Part shown: one piece after another, positions 8,662-18,607 of the stretch
How positions within the stretch are numbered: position 1 is the first letter of the stretch
Layout: each line of letters starts with the position of its first letter
Assembly: GCA_024650045.1 (NCBI GenBank)
Contig: JANKMU010000005.1
Coordinates: forward strand, 79,846 to 120,295
From: Mycoplasmatota bacterium
GTDB lineage: Bacteria; Bacillota_I; Bacilli_A; Acholeplasmatales; Acholeplasmataceae
Reading direction: 5' to 3'
Length of the DNA stretch: 40,450 bases
The notes under the pieces: generated by a model
What the model was told of the DNA's origin: nothing
Seen by the model: only the letters and a program-made list of their open reading frames with translations
Databases searched by the model: none
Program-made: the position numbers and the translations under genes

Positions 8662-11187
8662 TTATGAATAAGTTTTCAATGTATTTGATAGATTTATTCG
8701 ATTTATACCATGGATATAGATTAATCTTATCAAAAAGTAAATAATTAATAAAACTCCGCTACCAATCCCTATCGAAGATATATATATACTGATATTCTCA
8801 TATTCCCCTAAAAAAATTAATAACTCTTTTAGCTGTGATGCGATGAGTAAATAACCAATAATTGACACCCCCAGAAGAAGTGTAAAAATTATGATTGATT
8901 CTTTAATGATAAGTTTTTGAATACCTTTGATTGAAAAACCAACAACAAATAATTTTGCATATGTATTTTCCATTTGACTTAAAAGTAAGAATGAATGATT
9001 GATTATAGCTAGAATGAAACATAAAACAATCGCAGATAAAACATATGTTATATAAGAAGTTGTTTGAACCATTTCAAATAGCCTATCAGAAATGATTTCA
9101 TTAAAGTCTACGATATAAACCATGTTTTGTCCGTATCTATTAATAAGTTCTGTTTTCAATAAGCTATCATTATTAACACCATTTATTAGCAATGAGTTAT
9201 AAGTGATATTTTCGTATTCCTCAATAAGGTGCATATTAATAAAAGCTTGATTGGATAATTGCTTTTCAAAAAAACCACCCACAACAAATGGAATATTCTC
9301 CATGGATTGATTAAACGTTAAATAAATTACATCATCTTCATTAAGCATATAGATTTCATGATATTTTTGAGGAAGTAAAATAATGAGTTCCTCAGATTGG
9401 GAAAGCTTGGCCATATAATTTTGGTTGATATTCAGGTTGAAATACGTATCTATCTCATCACTATTCATTGAAATCACTGTATCAATTTTATCAATCTCGT
9501 GACCGAAATCTATTTGTTGATAAAAACCTGCTTTTGTAACAGTCTCTACCGTATCTATTGTTTGAACATCAGCATAGGTACTATCATAACGACTGATAAA
9601 ATTGGTTAAGACAAAATCTATTTTATACTCTTGATCAAAAGTTTCAATACGCTCTTTCATATAATCATTTGCATGTATAATCATAAGAATGCTGATAAAA
9701 CAAACCATCATGACAGATATGTATTGAAAAAAAGCGTTTTTTGATACTATTGTTTTTAGATGGAGATAAAAACGAGTAAATTTTGAGTTGTCTTTGAATA
9801 AAACGATAATAAAACCAACACAAGCAAACGCCATTACAAAAAGTATAATGAATGAAACTAAAGTTTTAATAACTGGTGATACATTTCCTATTGTCTTATC
9901 GATATACGGAATATACAATAGAATATATAACAACGTAACGGTAATTAATGTATATGCAAGTTTCTTTATAGGATATTTTTTTTCAACACCAAAATCTTTG
10001 GATTGCGTAATATTAGATGTTTTGTTATATTTATGCAAATAGTATAATGTGCTTACCATATAAATCACAGTAGAGAAACACACAGTTAAGATTATTGATT
10101 GCATACTTATAGAATAGGTAGATTTAGATCCCAAGTATTTCAAACCTTCAATAAAAACTAAGTTTGTAATATATAGCGATGGAATAAAAGCAATCACATA
10201 AAAGATGAATAGTTCAATCAAAACAATGCTAAGTGAAAACTTAGATTTACCACCCAATAATCCTATGATTGCAAAGGATTTTTTCTTTTCATCGTAATAT
10301 AATAAGAAAGTTGTGTGCATAACAAGAAGAATAGCAATAATTACAATGAAAAGAACGAGTTCCAAAATAACAGTATTTTGTCTAAGTGTTGCGTCGATTT
10401 TAGATGTTTGAATAACTTCTTCAACATCATATACCTCATAAGCAGGTATTGTTTGAATGAAGTTCATCGCATCTTCGATAGTTACATTTTGAGATGCATC
10501 AAAATAAACTCGGTTATATATGTTTACTAAAAGAGAAGGTTGTAATGTTCCTAAAGAAGGATTCATAGCTGTTAGAAATAATGAAATACTACTTGATTTA
10601 TTAATGAAAACAGTATCTCCTTGGAACAATCCCCCATCAACAACAATTTCTACGATAGATAGTTCTCTTTGTGCAGACCCGATAAACATCACAAATGTGT
10701 CATTTAAATTAAGACTATATTTATCAGCAAAACTTTTTGTTATGACAACTTGAGAATCTGTGATTGTAAAAAATGTATCAACGTTTAAATTTGATACAGG
10801 TATAAGATGTTCAATTGTAGAACTCATTGTCTTAACGTATGTCTTGTTTAGACTATCGAGTTCAACAATTGTTTCAATTTCAAAGAAAGGGTAATATGTT
10901 TCTATATAATCGTCTAATTCTAAATTCTGTTCGAGATGAGTTATAGAAAAATATCTCAAATTACTATTGAGATTTGTTTTCATAGAAAAATCTATGTCTC
11001 TATATTGGTCATTTAGTTCACCATAATAATAGGTATATAAAAAATCTTTCATTGAAAGTCCTAAGAGTAATGACACGAACAAAGCAAAAAAACTCAAAAC
11101 GATAAGGATTGAGCGTACTTTGAATCTTATGATATTTTTAAAAGCAAAGCGAAAACTAAACAATAATTTATTTATTACTGTTTTCAT
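8662..11187 (-). CDS. FtsX/MacB-type ABC transporter permease
   Basis: An 841-residue membrane protein with an N-terminal helix at about 26-47, a long extracytoplasmic part, a helix cluster at about 272-470, a second extracytoplasmic part, and three C-terminal helices. This is the two-module FtsX/MacB layout (about ten helices) used by transporters that move lipids, lipoproteins, peptides or sense envelope stress rather than nutrients. FtsX-type cores are visible as ILELVLFIVIIAILLVMHTT and YVLSAIVLCFILAIINHSFL. The start ATG overlaps the last 20 bp of the ATPase gene, so the pair is co-translated. The lipoprotein gene lies next downstream. The substrate cannot be deduced from sequence. Confidence 0.88.
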   Translation of the reverse strand: MKTVINKLLFSFRFAFKNIIRFKVRSILIVLSFFALFVSLLLGLSMKDFLYTYYYGELNDQYRDIDFSMKTNLNSNLRYFSITHLEQNLELDDYIETYYPFFEIETIVELDSLNKTYVKTMSSTIEHLIPVSNLNVDTFFTITDSQVVITKSFADKYSLNLNDTFVMFIGSAQRELSIVEIVVDGGLFQGDTVFINKSSSISLFLTAMNPSLGTLQPSLLVNIYNRVYFDASQNVTIEDAMNFIQTIPAYEVYDVEEVIQTSKIDATLRQNTVILELVLFIVIIAILLVMHTTFLLYYDEKKKSFAIIGLLGGKSKFSLSIVLIELFIFYVIAFIPSLYITNLVFIEGLKYLGSKSTYSISMQSIILTVCFSTVIYMVSTLYYLHKYNKTSNITQSKDFGVEKKYPIKKLAYTLITVTLLYILLYIPYIDKTIGNVSPVIKTLVSFIILFVMAFACVGFIIVLFKDNSKFTRFYLHLKTIVSKNAFFQYISVMMVCFISILMIIHANDYMKERIETFDQEYKIDFVLTNFISRYDSTYADVQTIDTVETVTKAGFYQQIDFGHEIDKIDTVISMNSDEIDTYFNLNINQNYMAKLSQSEELIILLPQKYHEIYMLNEDDVIYLTFNQSMENIPFVVGGFFEKQLSNQAFINMHLIEEYENITYNSLLINGVNNDSLLKTELINRYGQNMVYIVDFNEIISDRLFEMVQTTSYITYVLSAIVLCFILAIINHSFLLLSQMENTYAKLFVVGFSIKGIQKLIIKESIIIFTLLLGVSIIGYLLIASQLKELLIFLGEYENISIYISSIGIGSGVLLIIYFLIRLIYIHGINRINLSNTLKTYS

Positions 11188-11848
11188 CTCTGATCACTTT
11201 CCCATCGAGCATATGAAGTGTTCTTGTTCCATACTTTGTTGTATCTTCGTTATGCGTAACCATGATAATCGTCACATTCAATTCTTGATTTAATTTTTTA
11301 AATAATTCCATAATTGCTAAACCATTATGATAATCAAGACTTCCTATAGGCTCATCAGCAAATATTATTTTTGGGTGATTGATTAAAGCTCTAGCGATTG
11401 CGACCCGCTGCTGCATACCTCCGCTTAATTGGTAGGGATAGTAATCACTGTTTTCTTTGATACCCACAAGATCTAAGAGATCTAGGATTTCAGACTTCGA
11501 TTTTTGTGTTCCAAGTACTGATGATAACAACACGTTTTCATAGACTGTCAAGTTTGGAATTAAGTTGAACATTTGAAAAACGAATCCGATATCCAGAGAT
11601 CTCATTTTAGCTTTTTCTGAATCACTGTATAACTTAAGTTCTTTATCAAATAAAACGATACTACCATCTGTATAAGGTTCTAATCCACTCAAAGTATAAA
11701 GTAATGTTGTTTTACCCGATCCAGAAGGACCACATATAGAAACAAACTCACCTTGTTTAACAGATAAGTCAATACCCTTTAGAACAGGATAAGATAGTTT
11801 TTCGACTCGATAAACTTTTTCTAGGTTAGTTGCTTTTATTTGTATCAT
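11168..11848 (-). CDS. ABC transporter ATPase of the LolD/MacB type
   Basis: A 226-residue ATPase with Walker A GPSGSGKTT (40-48), Q-loop Gln92 in FVFQMFNLIPNLTVYENV, signature LSGGMQQRVAIARAL (141-155), Walker B IIFADEP (161-167) with the D-loop GSLD, and the H-loop His199 in MVTHNE. The FNLIPNLTVYENV stretch is characteristic of the LolD/MacB/FtsE group, which pairs with FtsX-type permeases, as here. It is encoded directly before its permease with a 20-bp overlap. The Shine-Dalgarno is AAGAGGT. A likely -10 (TGTGATAAAAT) lies upstream on the minus strand, but no clear -35. The AraC-type gene is divergent and could regulate it. Confidence 0.93.
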   Translation of the reverse strand: MIQIKATNLEKVYRVEKLSYPVLKGIDLSVKQGEFVSICGPSGSGKTTLLYTLSGLEPYTDGSIVLFDKELKLYSDSEKAKMRSLDIGFVFQMFNLIPNLTVYENVLLSSVLGTQKSKSEILDLLDLVGIKENSDYYPYQLSGGMQQRVAIARALINHPKIIFADEPIGSLDYHNGLAIMELFKKLNQELNVTIIMVTHNEDTTKYGTRTLHMLDGKVIRDENSNK

Positions 11849-12018
11849 AGTAAGACCTCTTCTTTAAAGATATTTTATCACATAATCTTTTTTGAAGTTG
11901 TTTAGAGAAATAATAATGACATGAATCTATAAAAAAGCATGAAATTAATGATATGATAGTGATTGAAGTCAAGAATTCACTAACTTTATCGACTAAAATA
12001 TAAATGGATGTGATATAT

Positions 12019-12912
12019 ATGAAGTCTATTGAACAACTTAATGCTATTCAAAAAATTCAAGATTATATCGAAAATCACTTAAATGATGAGATCACACTTA
12101 AGACTTTGTCTCGAGTTGCAGGTTATTCACCATCTCATACAGAGCGTTTATTCAAAGAGTTGACTGATCAGAACTTATTTGATTATATTCGTCTGTTAAG
12201 ATTAACTGATGCAGCAAAGACAATGAGAGAGAAAAAATCATTAAAAATTATCGATGTCAGTTTGAATTATTTATTTGACTCACACGAAGGATTTACAAGA
12301 GCATTTAGTAAAGAGTTTGGAGTTTCACCAAAAAAGTATCAGAAAAATCCGATTCCTGTTCGATACTTCATCCCCTACAGTGTTTTAAGTAGGCATGTCT
12401 TAAAATTAAAAGAAGAGGTAGAGTATATGAAAAGTAAAACAGTTTTTGTTCAAGTTGTAGAAAGACCAAAGAGAAAAGCAATTATTAAAAGAGGCATTCA
12501 AGCTAAGAGTTATTTTCCTTATTGTGAGGAAGTTGGATGTGATGTTTGGGGTATATTAGCAAGTATACCAGATGCATTATATGAACCAGTTGGTTTTTGG
12601 TTACCAAAACATTTAATTAAACCTAATACATCAGAGTATGTACAAGGTGTTGAAGTTAATTTAGATTATAATCAAGCTATTCCGGAAGGTTTTGATGTTA
12701 TAGAACTTGATGCGTGTCATATGATGATTTTCCAAGGAGAACCATATGATGATGTTCATTTCATGCAAGAAATTGGTATTGTTCAAGATCACATTAAAGT
12801 ATTCGATCCAAAACTTTATGGTTATGATTGGGATGATAAGTACCCATCGTTTCAATTAGAGCCACAAGGTCATCGAGGATATATAGAAGCTAAACCAGTC
12901 AAGAAGATATAA
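12019..12912 (+). CDS. AraC-family regulator with GyrI-like effector domain
   Basis: I choose the ATG at 12019, preceded by GGATGTGAT; the ATG at 12004 is only five codons earlier and overlaps this Shine-Dalgarno. The product is 297 residues. Two helix-turn-helix motifs of the AraC type occupy about 1-105 (EITLKTLSRVAGYSPSHTER and the second with SHEGFTRAFSKEFGVSPKKY). After a linker, residues about 140-297 form a GyrI-like/SOUL-type ligand-binding domain (VVERPKRKAIIKRG at its start, GQRGYIEAKP-like end HRGYIEAKPV). This is the Rob-like architecture, linked in other bacteria to sensing of drugs or other hydrophobic cations. It is divergent from the ABC transporter genes, so control of that operon is a reasonable inference. 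Confidence 0.88.
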   Translation: MKSIEQLNAIQKIQDYIENHLNDEITLKTLSRVAGYSPSHTERLFKELTDQNLFDYIRLLRLTDAAKTMREKKSLKIIDVSLNYLFDSHEGFTRAFSKEFGVSPKKYQKNPIPVRYFIPYSVLSRHVLKLKEEVEYMKSKTVFVQVVERPKRKAIIKRGIQAKSYFPYCEEVGCDVWGILASIPDALYEPVGFWLPKHLIKPNTSEYVQGVEVNLDYNQAIPEGFDVIELDACHMMIFQGEPYDDVHFMQEIGIVQDHIKVFDPKLYGYDWDDKYPSFQLEPQGHRGYIEAKPVKKI

Positions 12913-12945
12913 AAAATAAGGCAGCCCTTGGGTTGCCTTTAACTT
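12910..12945. terminator. Bidirectional terminator between the AraC gene and lysS
   Basis: AAGGCAgCCC pairs with GGGtTGCCTT (12918-12940, one G-U pair). The minus strand gives TTATTTTTT after the stem, suiting lysS; the plus strand has TTTAACTTTTT. Confidence 0.75.
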
Positions 12946-12950
12946 TTTGA

Positions 12951-14435
12951 TTAACGATGTTTTAAATGTGGGAATAAAATAACGTCTCTAATATTAGGTG
13001 TATTTGTTAATAACATTACGAAACGGTCAATACCGATACCTAGCCCACCTGTAGGTGGCATACCGTATTCTAAAGATTCGACAAAATCGATATCCATCTC
13101 GGTTGCTTCCTCATTACCCATATCTTTTTCTTTAACTTGATTTTCGAAACGTTCTCTTTGATCAATTGGATCATTAAGTTCACTAAATGCATTTGCATAT
13201 TCGCTCTTCATAATGAATAACTCAAAACGATCAGTAAATCTTGGATCTTGTTCATTTTTCTTTGCTAATGGACTAATTTCAATTGGATGTCCATAAACCA
13301 TTGTTGGTTGAATGATTTCATCTTCACAATATCTTTCAAAGAATGCTTCAACAATATGGCCATAGCTAAAGTGTTTTTCAATATGAATGTCATGTTTTTT
13401 AGCTAAAACTTTAGCATCTTCAAGAGACATTTGTTGCCAAAAGTCTACACCTGATAATTCTTTAATAGCATCAACCATATGCCAACGTTTCCAAGGACGT
13501 TGCATGTGAATGGTTTGCTCGTTATAGGTAACATCATAAGTTCCTAGAATATCATAAGTAACAGTTGATAAACATTCTTCAACTAAATCCATCATATCTT
13601 GCATATCTGCATAAGCTAAATATGCTTCAATTGTTGTGAATTCAGGATTATGTTTTGCGTCCATCCCTTCGTTTCTAAATAGTCTACCTATTTCATAAAC
13701 AGCTTCCATACCTCCGACGATAAGTCTTTTTAGTGGAAGTTCAGTTGCGATTCTTAAATAAAAATCCATATCTAATGTATTATGATGAGTAACAAAAGGA
13801 CGAGCTGCAGCACCACCTAAGATACCATGTAGCACAGGAGTTTCTACTTCAATGAATCCTTTGCTATCGAAAAACTTTTGAATAGAACGAATAATTTTTG
13901 GTCTAAGCATTGCCACTCGTTTAGATTCTTCATTAACGATTAGGTCAACATAACGACGACGTCTAGCTTCCTCTTTATCTTGTAATCCATGAAACTTATC
14001 AGGAAGTGGACGGAGTGCTTTTGTAAGATGGGTAAACTCTGTTGCTTTAACAGTTAATGCGTTTGTCTTAGTTCTAAAAATAACACCCTTAATACCTACG
14101 ATGTCACCTAAGTCAGATGCTTTAAATGTTTCATAAGCTGATTCACCAATCATATCTTGGCGAACATAAACTTGGATTTGTCCATCTCTATCTTGGAGAT
14201 GCATAAATCCAGCTTTACCTTGACCTCTTTTTAACATGATTCTACCAGCGATAGATACATGTTCATTTTTTTCTTCTAACTGATCATGATCAAGAGCATC
14301 AAATAAATCATAGATTTGCTTGCTAGTGTGTGTGCGCTCGTATTTATGACCAAAAGGATCGATACCTCTATTTTTTAATTCTTGTGCTTTTTCTCTACGC
14401 ACAACTTGTTGTTCTTTTAAATCTTCTGGATACAT
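12951..14435 (-). CDS. lysS: Lysyl-tRNA synthetase, class II
   Basis: A 494-residue class II aminoacyl-tRNA synthetase charging tRNA-Lys. An N-terminal OB-fold for anticodon binding spans about 60-165 ([20 protein letters not shown]). Motif 1 lies near 180-205 ([10 protein letters not shown]), motif 2 is [20 protein letters not shown], and motif 3 is [15 protein letters not shown] close to the C-terminus. The C-terminus [14 protein letters not shown] fits the family ending. Start supported by AGGAGGATAAATTC before the ATG. It has its own extended -10 promoter after the rqcP terminator. In Bacillus lysS also lies downstream of the ftsH-hslO-dusB region, so synteny is partly conserved. Confidence 0.98.
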   Translation of the reverse strand: MYPEDLKEQQVVRREKAQELKNRGIDPFGHKYERTHTSKQIYDLFDALDHDQLEEKNEHVSIAGRIMLKRGQGKAGFMHLQDRDGQIQVYVRQDMIGESAYETFKASDLGDIVGIKGVIFRTKTNALTVKATEFTHLTKALRPLPDKFHGLQDKEEARRRRYVDLIVNEESKRVAMLRPKIIRSIQKFFDSKGFIEVETPVLHGILGGAAARPFVTHHNTLDMDFYLRIATELPLKRLIVGGMEAVYEIGRLFRNEGMDAKHNPEFTTIEAYLAYADMQDMMDLVEECLSTVTYDILGTYDVTYNEQTIHMQRPWKRWHMVDAIKELSGVDFWQQMSLEDAKVLAKKHDIHIEKHFSYGHIVEAFFERYCEDEIIQPTMVYGHPIEISPLAKKNEQDPRFTDRFELFIMKSEYANAFSELNDPIDQRERFENQVKEKDMGNEEATEMDIDFVESLEYGMPPTGGLGIGIDRFVMLLTNTPNIRDVILFPHLKHR

Positions 14436-14465
14436 GAATTTATCCTCCTAATCCCAATCCAAGAT

Positions 14466-14474
14466 ATTATATCA
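14466..14474 (-). promoter_or_regulatory. Extended -10 promoter of lysS
   Basis: On the minus strand TGATATAAT (TGnTATAAT), about 30 bp before the lysS ATG; no good -35, consistent with an extended -10 promoter. Confidence 0.65.
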
Positions 14475-14481
14475 TAATAAA

Positions 14482-14503
14482 GGCCATAATTATAGTTATG
14501 GCC
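14482..14503 (-). terminator. Terminator at the end of the tilS-rqcP operon
   Basis: GGCCATAA/TTATGGCC 8-bp stem with a 6-nt loop overlapping the rqcP stop codon; on the minus strand followed by TTTATTAT, so a moderate terminator. Confidence 0.65.
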
Positions 14504-14741
14504 GTTTTTCTTCTGACAAAAGTTCATACATGAGTTGGTCTTTCTTCATTTCTAGACTAATTACTTTTACGTTAATAATTTTTAGACCTAAATGAAGAGT
14601 TAATACATCTCCAACATTGACTGCAGAAGAAGGTTTAGCGACTTTACCATTAATTTCAACTCTAGATTTCTCCGCAGCTTCTTTGGCAACAGTACGTCTT
14701 TTGATAATGCGTGCTACTTTTAAAAACTTATCAAGCCGCAT
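14496..14741 (-). CDS. rqcP: S4-domain RNA-binding protein RqcP (YabO)
   Basis: An 81-residue protein that is nearly all S4 domain: [20 protein letters not shown], then [22 protein letters not shown]. It matches the YabO/Hsp15-type RqcP, which acts with RqcH on stalled 60S-like 50S subunits to add C-terminal alanine tails in bacterial ribosome quality control. I chose the ATG at 14739-14741 by family N-termini; an in-frame ATG two codons upstream (14747) is equally possible and would overlap ftsH by 17 bp. No rqcH gene is in the window. It follows tilS-hpt-ftsH in a tight operon, whereas in Bacillus it lies a few genes upstream of tilS. Confidence 0.9.
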   Translation of the reverse strand: MRLDKFLKVARIIKRRTVAKEAAEKSRVEINGKVAKPSSAVNVGDVLTLHLGLKIINVKVISLEMKKDQLMYELLSEEKRP

Positions 14742-16656
14742 CGCCATTCAACTCTTTCTTCTCTTTCCACCAAGATAATTCGCCTGTTGAAACAATTTCA
14801 TCAATATCTTGCTTAGTTAAAGTTTCAACCTCTATTAAATACTTAGCGATTAAGTCTAGTAAATCACGATTTGACTCAATAATATTTTTAGCTTTTTCAA
14901 AACATTGTGTAATGATATGTCTAACTTCTTTATCAATTTCATGAGCAACTTGATCTGAAAAGTTCTTTTCATTGAAATAATCTCTTCCTAAGAAGACATT
15001 TCCGCCAGAACTTTCGTATTGAATAGGACCTAAATCACTCATTCCATATTCAGTGACCATAGATCTAGCAATTTTGGTTGCTACTTGGAAATCATTATAA
15101 GCTCCTGTTGTGACTGTATCAAATACAATTTCTTCAGCAACTCTACCACCAAGGTATGAAGTAATTCTTGCAATTAAAGATTTTTTAGTTTCAAGGAATT
15201 TTTCTTCAATAGGAACCATCAGGTTATAACCGCCTGCACGTCCTCTAGGTATAATGGTAACTTTTTGAACAATATTAGCATCTTCAAGTTTAAGTCCGAT
15301 TACTGCATGACCAGCTTCATGATATGCAACTGTCTTCTTTTCGTCAACAGAATATTTTCTGCTTTTTTTAGCAGGTCCCATCATAACACGGTCAATAGCT
15401 TCATCCATATCTTGTTCAGCAATCAGTGTTCTATTATCTCTTGCTGCAAGAAGTGCAGCTTCATTTAATAAGTTTTCGATATCAGCACCACTAAATCCTG
15501 GGATTCTTGATGCGAATTCATTCAATTTGATTTTAGGATCAAGTTTTTTATTTCTGGCATGAACTTTAAGAATTGCTTCACGTCCACGTACATCTGGTAA
15601 ACTTATTGTTATTTGACGGTCAAAACGTCCTGGACGAAGTAATGCAGGATCTAAAACATCAGGACGGTTGGTTGCTGCCATAATGATGATTCCCATGTTC
15701 GTAGTGAATCCATCCATTTCAACAAGTAGTTGATTGAGTGTTTGTTCTCTTTCATCATGTCCACCACCAAGACCAGCACCACGTTGACGTCCTACTGCAT
15801 CGATTTCATCCATGAATATAATACAAGGAGAATTTTCTTTAGCAACTTTGAATAAGTCTCTTACACGAGATGCACCAACACCGACAAACATTTCAACGAA
15901 ATCTGAACCAGAGATTGAGAAGAATGGAACATTCGCTTCTCCAGATACAGCACGTGCAAGTAATGTTTTACCAGTACCTGGTGAACCTACAAGAAGAACA
16001 CCTTTAGGGATTCTTGCACCCATATCAACGTATTTCTTAGGAGCTTTTAGGAAGTCAATTAACTCTTCCATTTCTTGTTTTTCTTCATCCATACCAGCAA
16101 CATCTTTAAATGTTATGGCTTTTTCACGGTTTAATTTAGCTCTATTTTTAGCAAAATCAAATGCTTTACTATTTTGGCTGTTAGCATTTCTAAAGATGAT
16201 AAATAAGATAACAAGTACTAATATGATAGGAACTAAATTGATTAACACTGTCCAGATAGTAATACCTGATCGTGGTGTTATCGTTGTTGTTCCTCCATTA
16301 TTTTCAACGGTTACTAGTATTTCTTGCGCATCATCTATATGAATAATACCTTCAAAGTTCGCTGTGCCATAAAAAGTAACTGCAGCACTTCCATCTCTAA
16401 ACGTACCACTTATTTGAACTAAGTAATAATTATCGCCACCAACTGGTGTATATTCGAAAGATGCGATATGGTTAGCCTCAGCAGCTTGTGTGATTTCACT
16501 GGTGTTTAAAGTAGCAACTTCACCTTGAAGTGCATCTCTTAAAAATAGAAAAACTCCAATAACGATGACTAGAGTAAACAACATGATTAAATAATCAGGC
16601 TTTTTACGATATTCAATTTTTTTCTTTGGATCTTGTCTTCTTGGGTTTGGATTCAT
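14731..16656 (-). CDS. ftsH: ATP-dependent zinc metalloprotease FtsH
   Basis: A 641-residue membrane-anchored AAA+ protease that degrades membrane and short-lived cytosolic proteins. A first transmembrane helix is at about 23-40, an extracytoplasmic domain at about 41-132, and a second helix at about 133-155. The AAA domain has Walker A GSPGTGKT (224-231), pore loop MFVGVG (about 256-261), Walker B IIFMDEID (279-286) and the second region of homology with RPGRFDRQ. The protease domain has HEAGH (446-450) and the third zinc ligand Asp522 in TTGAYNDF. Length and order are normal. It overlaps rqcP downstream and begins 15 bp after hpt. Confidence 0.98.
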   Translation of the reverse strand: MNPNPRRQDPKKKIEYRKKPDYLIMLFTLVIVIGVFLFLRDALQGEVATLNTSEITQAAEANHIASFEYTPVGGDNYYLVQISGTFRDGSAAVTFYGTANFEGIIHIDDAQEILVTVENNGGTTTITPRSGITIWTVLINLVPIILVLVILFIIFRNANSQNSKAFDFAKNRAKLNREKAITFKDVAGMDEEKQEMEELIDFLKAPKKYVDMGARIPKGVLLVGSPGTGKTLLARAVSGEANVPFFSISGSDFVEMFVGVGASRVRDLFKVAKENSPCIIFMDEIDAVGRQRGAGLGGGHDEREQTLNQLLVEMDGFTTNMGIIIMAATNRPDVLDPALLRPGRFDRQITISLPDVRGREAILKVHARNKKLDPKIKLNEFASRIPGFSGADIENLLNEAALLAARDNRTLIAEQDMDEAIDRVMMGPAKKSRKYSVDEKKTVAYHEAGHAVIGLKLEDANIVQKVTIIPRGRAGGYNLMVPIEEKFLETKKSLIARITSYLGGRVAEEIVFDTVTTGAYNDFQVATKIARSMVTEYGMSDLGPIQYESSGGNVFLGRDYFNEKNFSDQVAHEIDKEVRHIITQCFEKAKNIIESNRDLLDLIAKYLIEVETLTKQDIDEIVSTGELSWWKEKKELNGDAA

Positions 16657-16671
16657 AAAAGTACCTCTTTG

Positions 16672-17214
16672 CTATTTTTGGTTGTAAATTTCTGGTTTTA
16701 ATATACCTACATAAGGTAGGTTTCTGTAGAACTCGTTATAGTCAAGACCATAACCAACAACAAATGCTTTTGGGATTTCTCTACCTACATATTCAGGTTG
16801 ATATTCCCTTAATCTACCTTCGGGTTTATCAAGGAGAGTAACCATCTTAACAGAAGCAGCTCCTCGATGTTTGAATAATTCTATAATGGTAACAATTGTG
16901 TTTGCTGTATCGACAATATCTTCAACAATCAATACGTCTCTACCTTTTATAGATATATCTAAATCCATTTTGATTTTAACATCACCAGATGAAGCAATAC
17001 CACCATGGTAACTCGATACTGACATGTATGCCATATCAAACTTCAAATCAATTTGTCTTGATAAATCAGCCATAAAGGGCATACACCCTTTTAATAGACC
17101 TACAAGTAATGGATTTTTATCTTGGTAATCTTCGGTTAATTGTTTTCCTAGTTTGACACAAATTTCTTTTATTTCTTGTTCTGATACTAAGACTTGTGCA
17201 ATGTCGTTATGCAT
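16672..17214 (-). CDS. hpt: Hypoxanthine-guanine phosphoribosyltransferase
   Basis: A 180-residue purine salvage enzyme that makes IMP or GMP from hypoxanthine or guanine and PRPP. The PRPP-binding motif VLIVEDIVDTANTI is at 94-107. The flexible loop region SVSSYHGG precedes it, and the base-binding end is VGYGLDYNEFYRNLPYVGIL. It overlaps the end of tilS by 8 bp and precedes ftsH by 15 bp; the tilS-hpt-ftsH order is one of the most stable Bacillota gene clusters. Confidence 0.97.
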   Translation of the reverse strand: MHNDIAQVLVSEQEIKEICVKLGKQLTEDYQDKNPLLVGLLKGCMPFMADLSRQIDLKFDMAYMSVSSYHGGIASSGDVKIKMDLDISIKGRDVLIVEDIVDTANTIVTIIELFKHRGAASVKMVTLLDKPEGRLREYQPEYVGREIPKAFVVGYGLDYNEFYRNLPYVGILKPEIYNQK

Positions 17215-18499
17215 GTTTTTTTACCTCTTTTAATTTGATGAAGAAACAGTTTTTGTCACCTAGGGTTTCATTAATATAATAGTTTTGAACCCATAATATG
17301 TTATCTTCATTATCTGTTAGCACCCATAGACGATTTCTTTTTTCTAGGGGGACCTTTAAATCAATAAATAGTTTTTTTAATTTTTTATGACCATAGTCAT
17401 AGGTCAGAGTATCTCCATCTTTACGGCGTCTAATCCAGAGTGGAAATGCTAATTTATTATAACATAATTTCGTAAAATCCGTTGTATTCACATCGGTTTT
17501 ATTTAAAAATGTGAAAATAGCCACACTTCCGAGTTTATTATCGCCTTCTTTTACCTCTGTTTTTAAAGGTTTAACTTTTGATAACTGTTTTATACTAGCC
17601 TCACTATATGTTTTAACAAAGGCAAAATCATTGCTCAATGTATAATTTTGATTTGGATGAGATGATAACAACATATCCTTAATCTTATTAATGATTTCAT
17701 AGGATAAAGCCAACTTATGATGTTCAATTAAATAAGCAATACTATCATCTTGAATAGCTGGATCCCATAATTTGAATTCATCAAGATTAATCATCATTTT
17801 ATCTGAGATAAGTGATTTAGTTGTTTTTCGGATAAAATAAAATGCTGTGGATACCTGTTGATTATATTGTTTAATCTGTTCAAGTAACTGCTCATTTTCC
17901 TGTTTCATAATAGGAACAACTGCATGACGGTATCTATTGCGTAAATAATAATTATCTTCATTTGAAGCATCGTCAAGGTACTTAACTTTGTTTTCTATTA
18001 CATATTTATTGATTTCATGGCGACTGGTATATAAAAAAGGTTTTACATAAATATATTTTCCATCTTGGTGTACCATTTGCATACCAGCATAACCTAGTAA
18101 ATTACTACCACGTGTCAGTTTAATTAATATATTTTCGAATAAATCATCTAAGTGGTGTGCAGTCAGAATATAAGGTGTTTTATACATTTTTGCTACTTCA
18201 ACTAGATAATGTTTTCTTAAGTGATGAGCATGATGATGAAAGTTTCCCTCAGTAGCTTCTATTGTGTAATAATGAAATGGAATTTCTTTGTTTTTACAAT
18301 ACGCTTCTACTAAGTCCTTTTCGATAACAGACTCTTCACGCTTTAAGTGATTAAAATGAACAACAACGATTTTATAAGGTGAATCAACCAATATTGTCAA
18401 TAATGCCATAGAGTCTATACCACCACTTACTGATACAACAAGTGGTAGCTTGGTATTTATTTTAAGTTGATTTTTCATGTAATTAATAATATGCTTCAT
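17207..18499 (-). CDS. tilS: tRNA(Ile)-lysidine synthase
   Basis: A 430-residue enzyme that converts C34 of the CAU-anticodon tRNA-Ile to lysidine, so it reads AUA and not AUG; essential in an AT-rich genome that uses AUA heavily. The PP-loop SGGIDS is at 25-30 in VVSVSGGIDSMALLTIL. The catalytic domain continues with HFNHLKREES and TAHHLDDLFENILIKLTRGS, then SNEDNYYLRNRYRH. The C-terminal TilS domains end with LWIRRRKDGDTLTYDYGHKKLKKLFIDLKVP (positions about 354-384; not all consecutive conserved). Start has GGGGA upstream and an extended -10 promoter. Confidence 0.96.
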   Translation of the reverse strand: MKHIINYMKNQLKINTKLPLVVSVSGGIDSMALLTILVDSPYKIVVVHFNHLKREESVIEKDLVEAYCKNKEIPFHYYTIEATEGNFHHHAHHLRKHYLVEVAKMYKTPYILTAHHLDDLFENILIKLTRGSNLLGYAGMQMVHQDGKYIYVKPFLYTSRHEINKYVIENKVKYLDDASNEDNYYLRNRYRHAVVPIMKQENEQLLEQIKQYNQQVSTAFYFIRKTTKSLISDKMMINLDEFKLWDPAIQDDSIAYLIEHHKLALSYEIINKIKDMLLSSHPNQNYTLSNDFAFVKTYSEASIKQLSKVKPLKTEVKEGDNKLGSVAIFTFLNKTDVNTTDFTKLCYNKLAFPLWIRRRKDGDTLTYDYGHKKLKKLFIDLKVPLEKRNRLWVLTDNEDNILWVQNYYINETLGDKNCFFIKLKEVKKHA

Positions 18500-18524
18500 T
18501 CAAGTTCCCCATTTCTATAGTCTT

Positions 18525-18533
18525 ATTATATCA
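18525..18533 (-). promoter_or_regulatory. Extended -10 promoter of the tilS operon
   Basis: TGATATAAT on the minus strand, about 25 bp before the tilS start; no convincing -35. Confidence 0.6.
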
Positions 18534-18573
18534 TGCGAGTGCGTAAATAAATTGCGAAATATCTTCTAAGATG

Positions 18574-18582
18574 TGTTATAAT
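18574..18582 (+). promoter_or_regulatory. Extended -10 promoter of maf
   Basis: TGTTATAAT on the plus strand, 25 bp before the maf ATG. TTGCGA upstream is 19 bp away, so the TG extension likely matters. Confidence 0.6.
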
Positions 18583-18607
18583 TAAGAGCGATAAAGGGGG
18601 TCAAACT

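Noticed and set aside
15812-16342. Long plus-strand open frame opposite ftsH (176 residues)
   Set aside because: It is antisense to strongly conserved AAA+ coding sequence and shows no protein-like motif; a codon-bias shadow.
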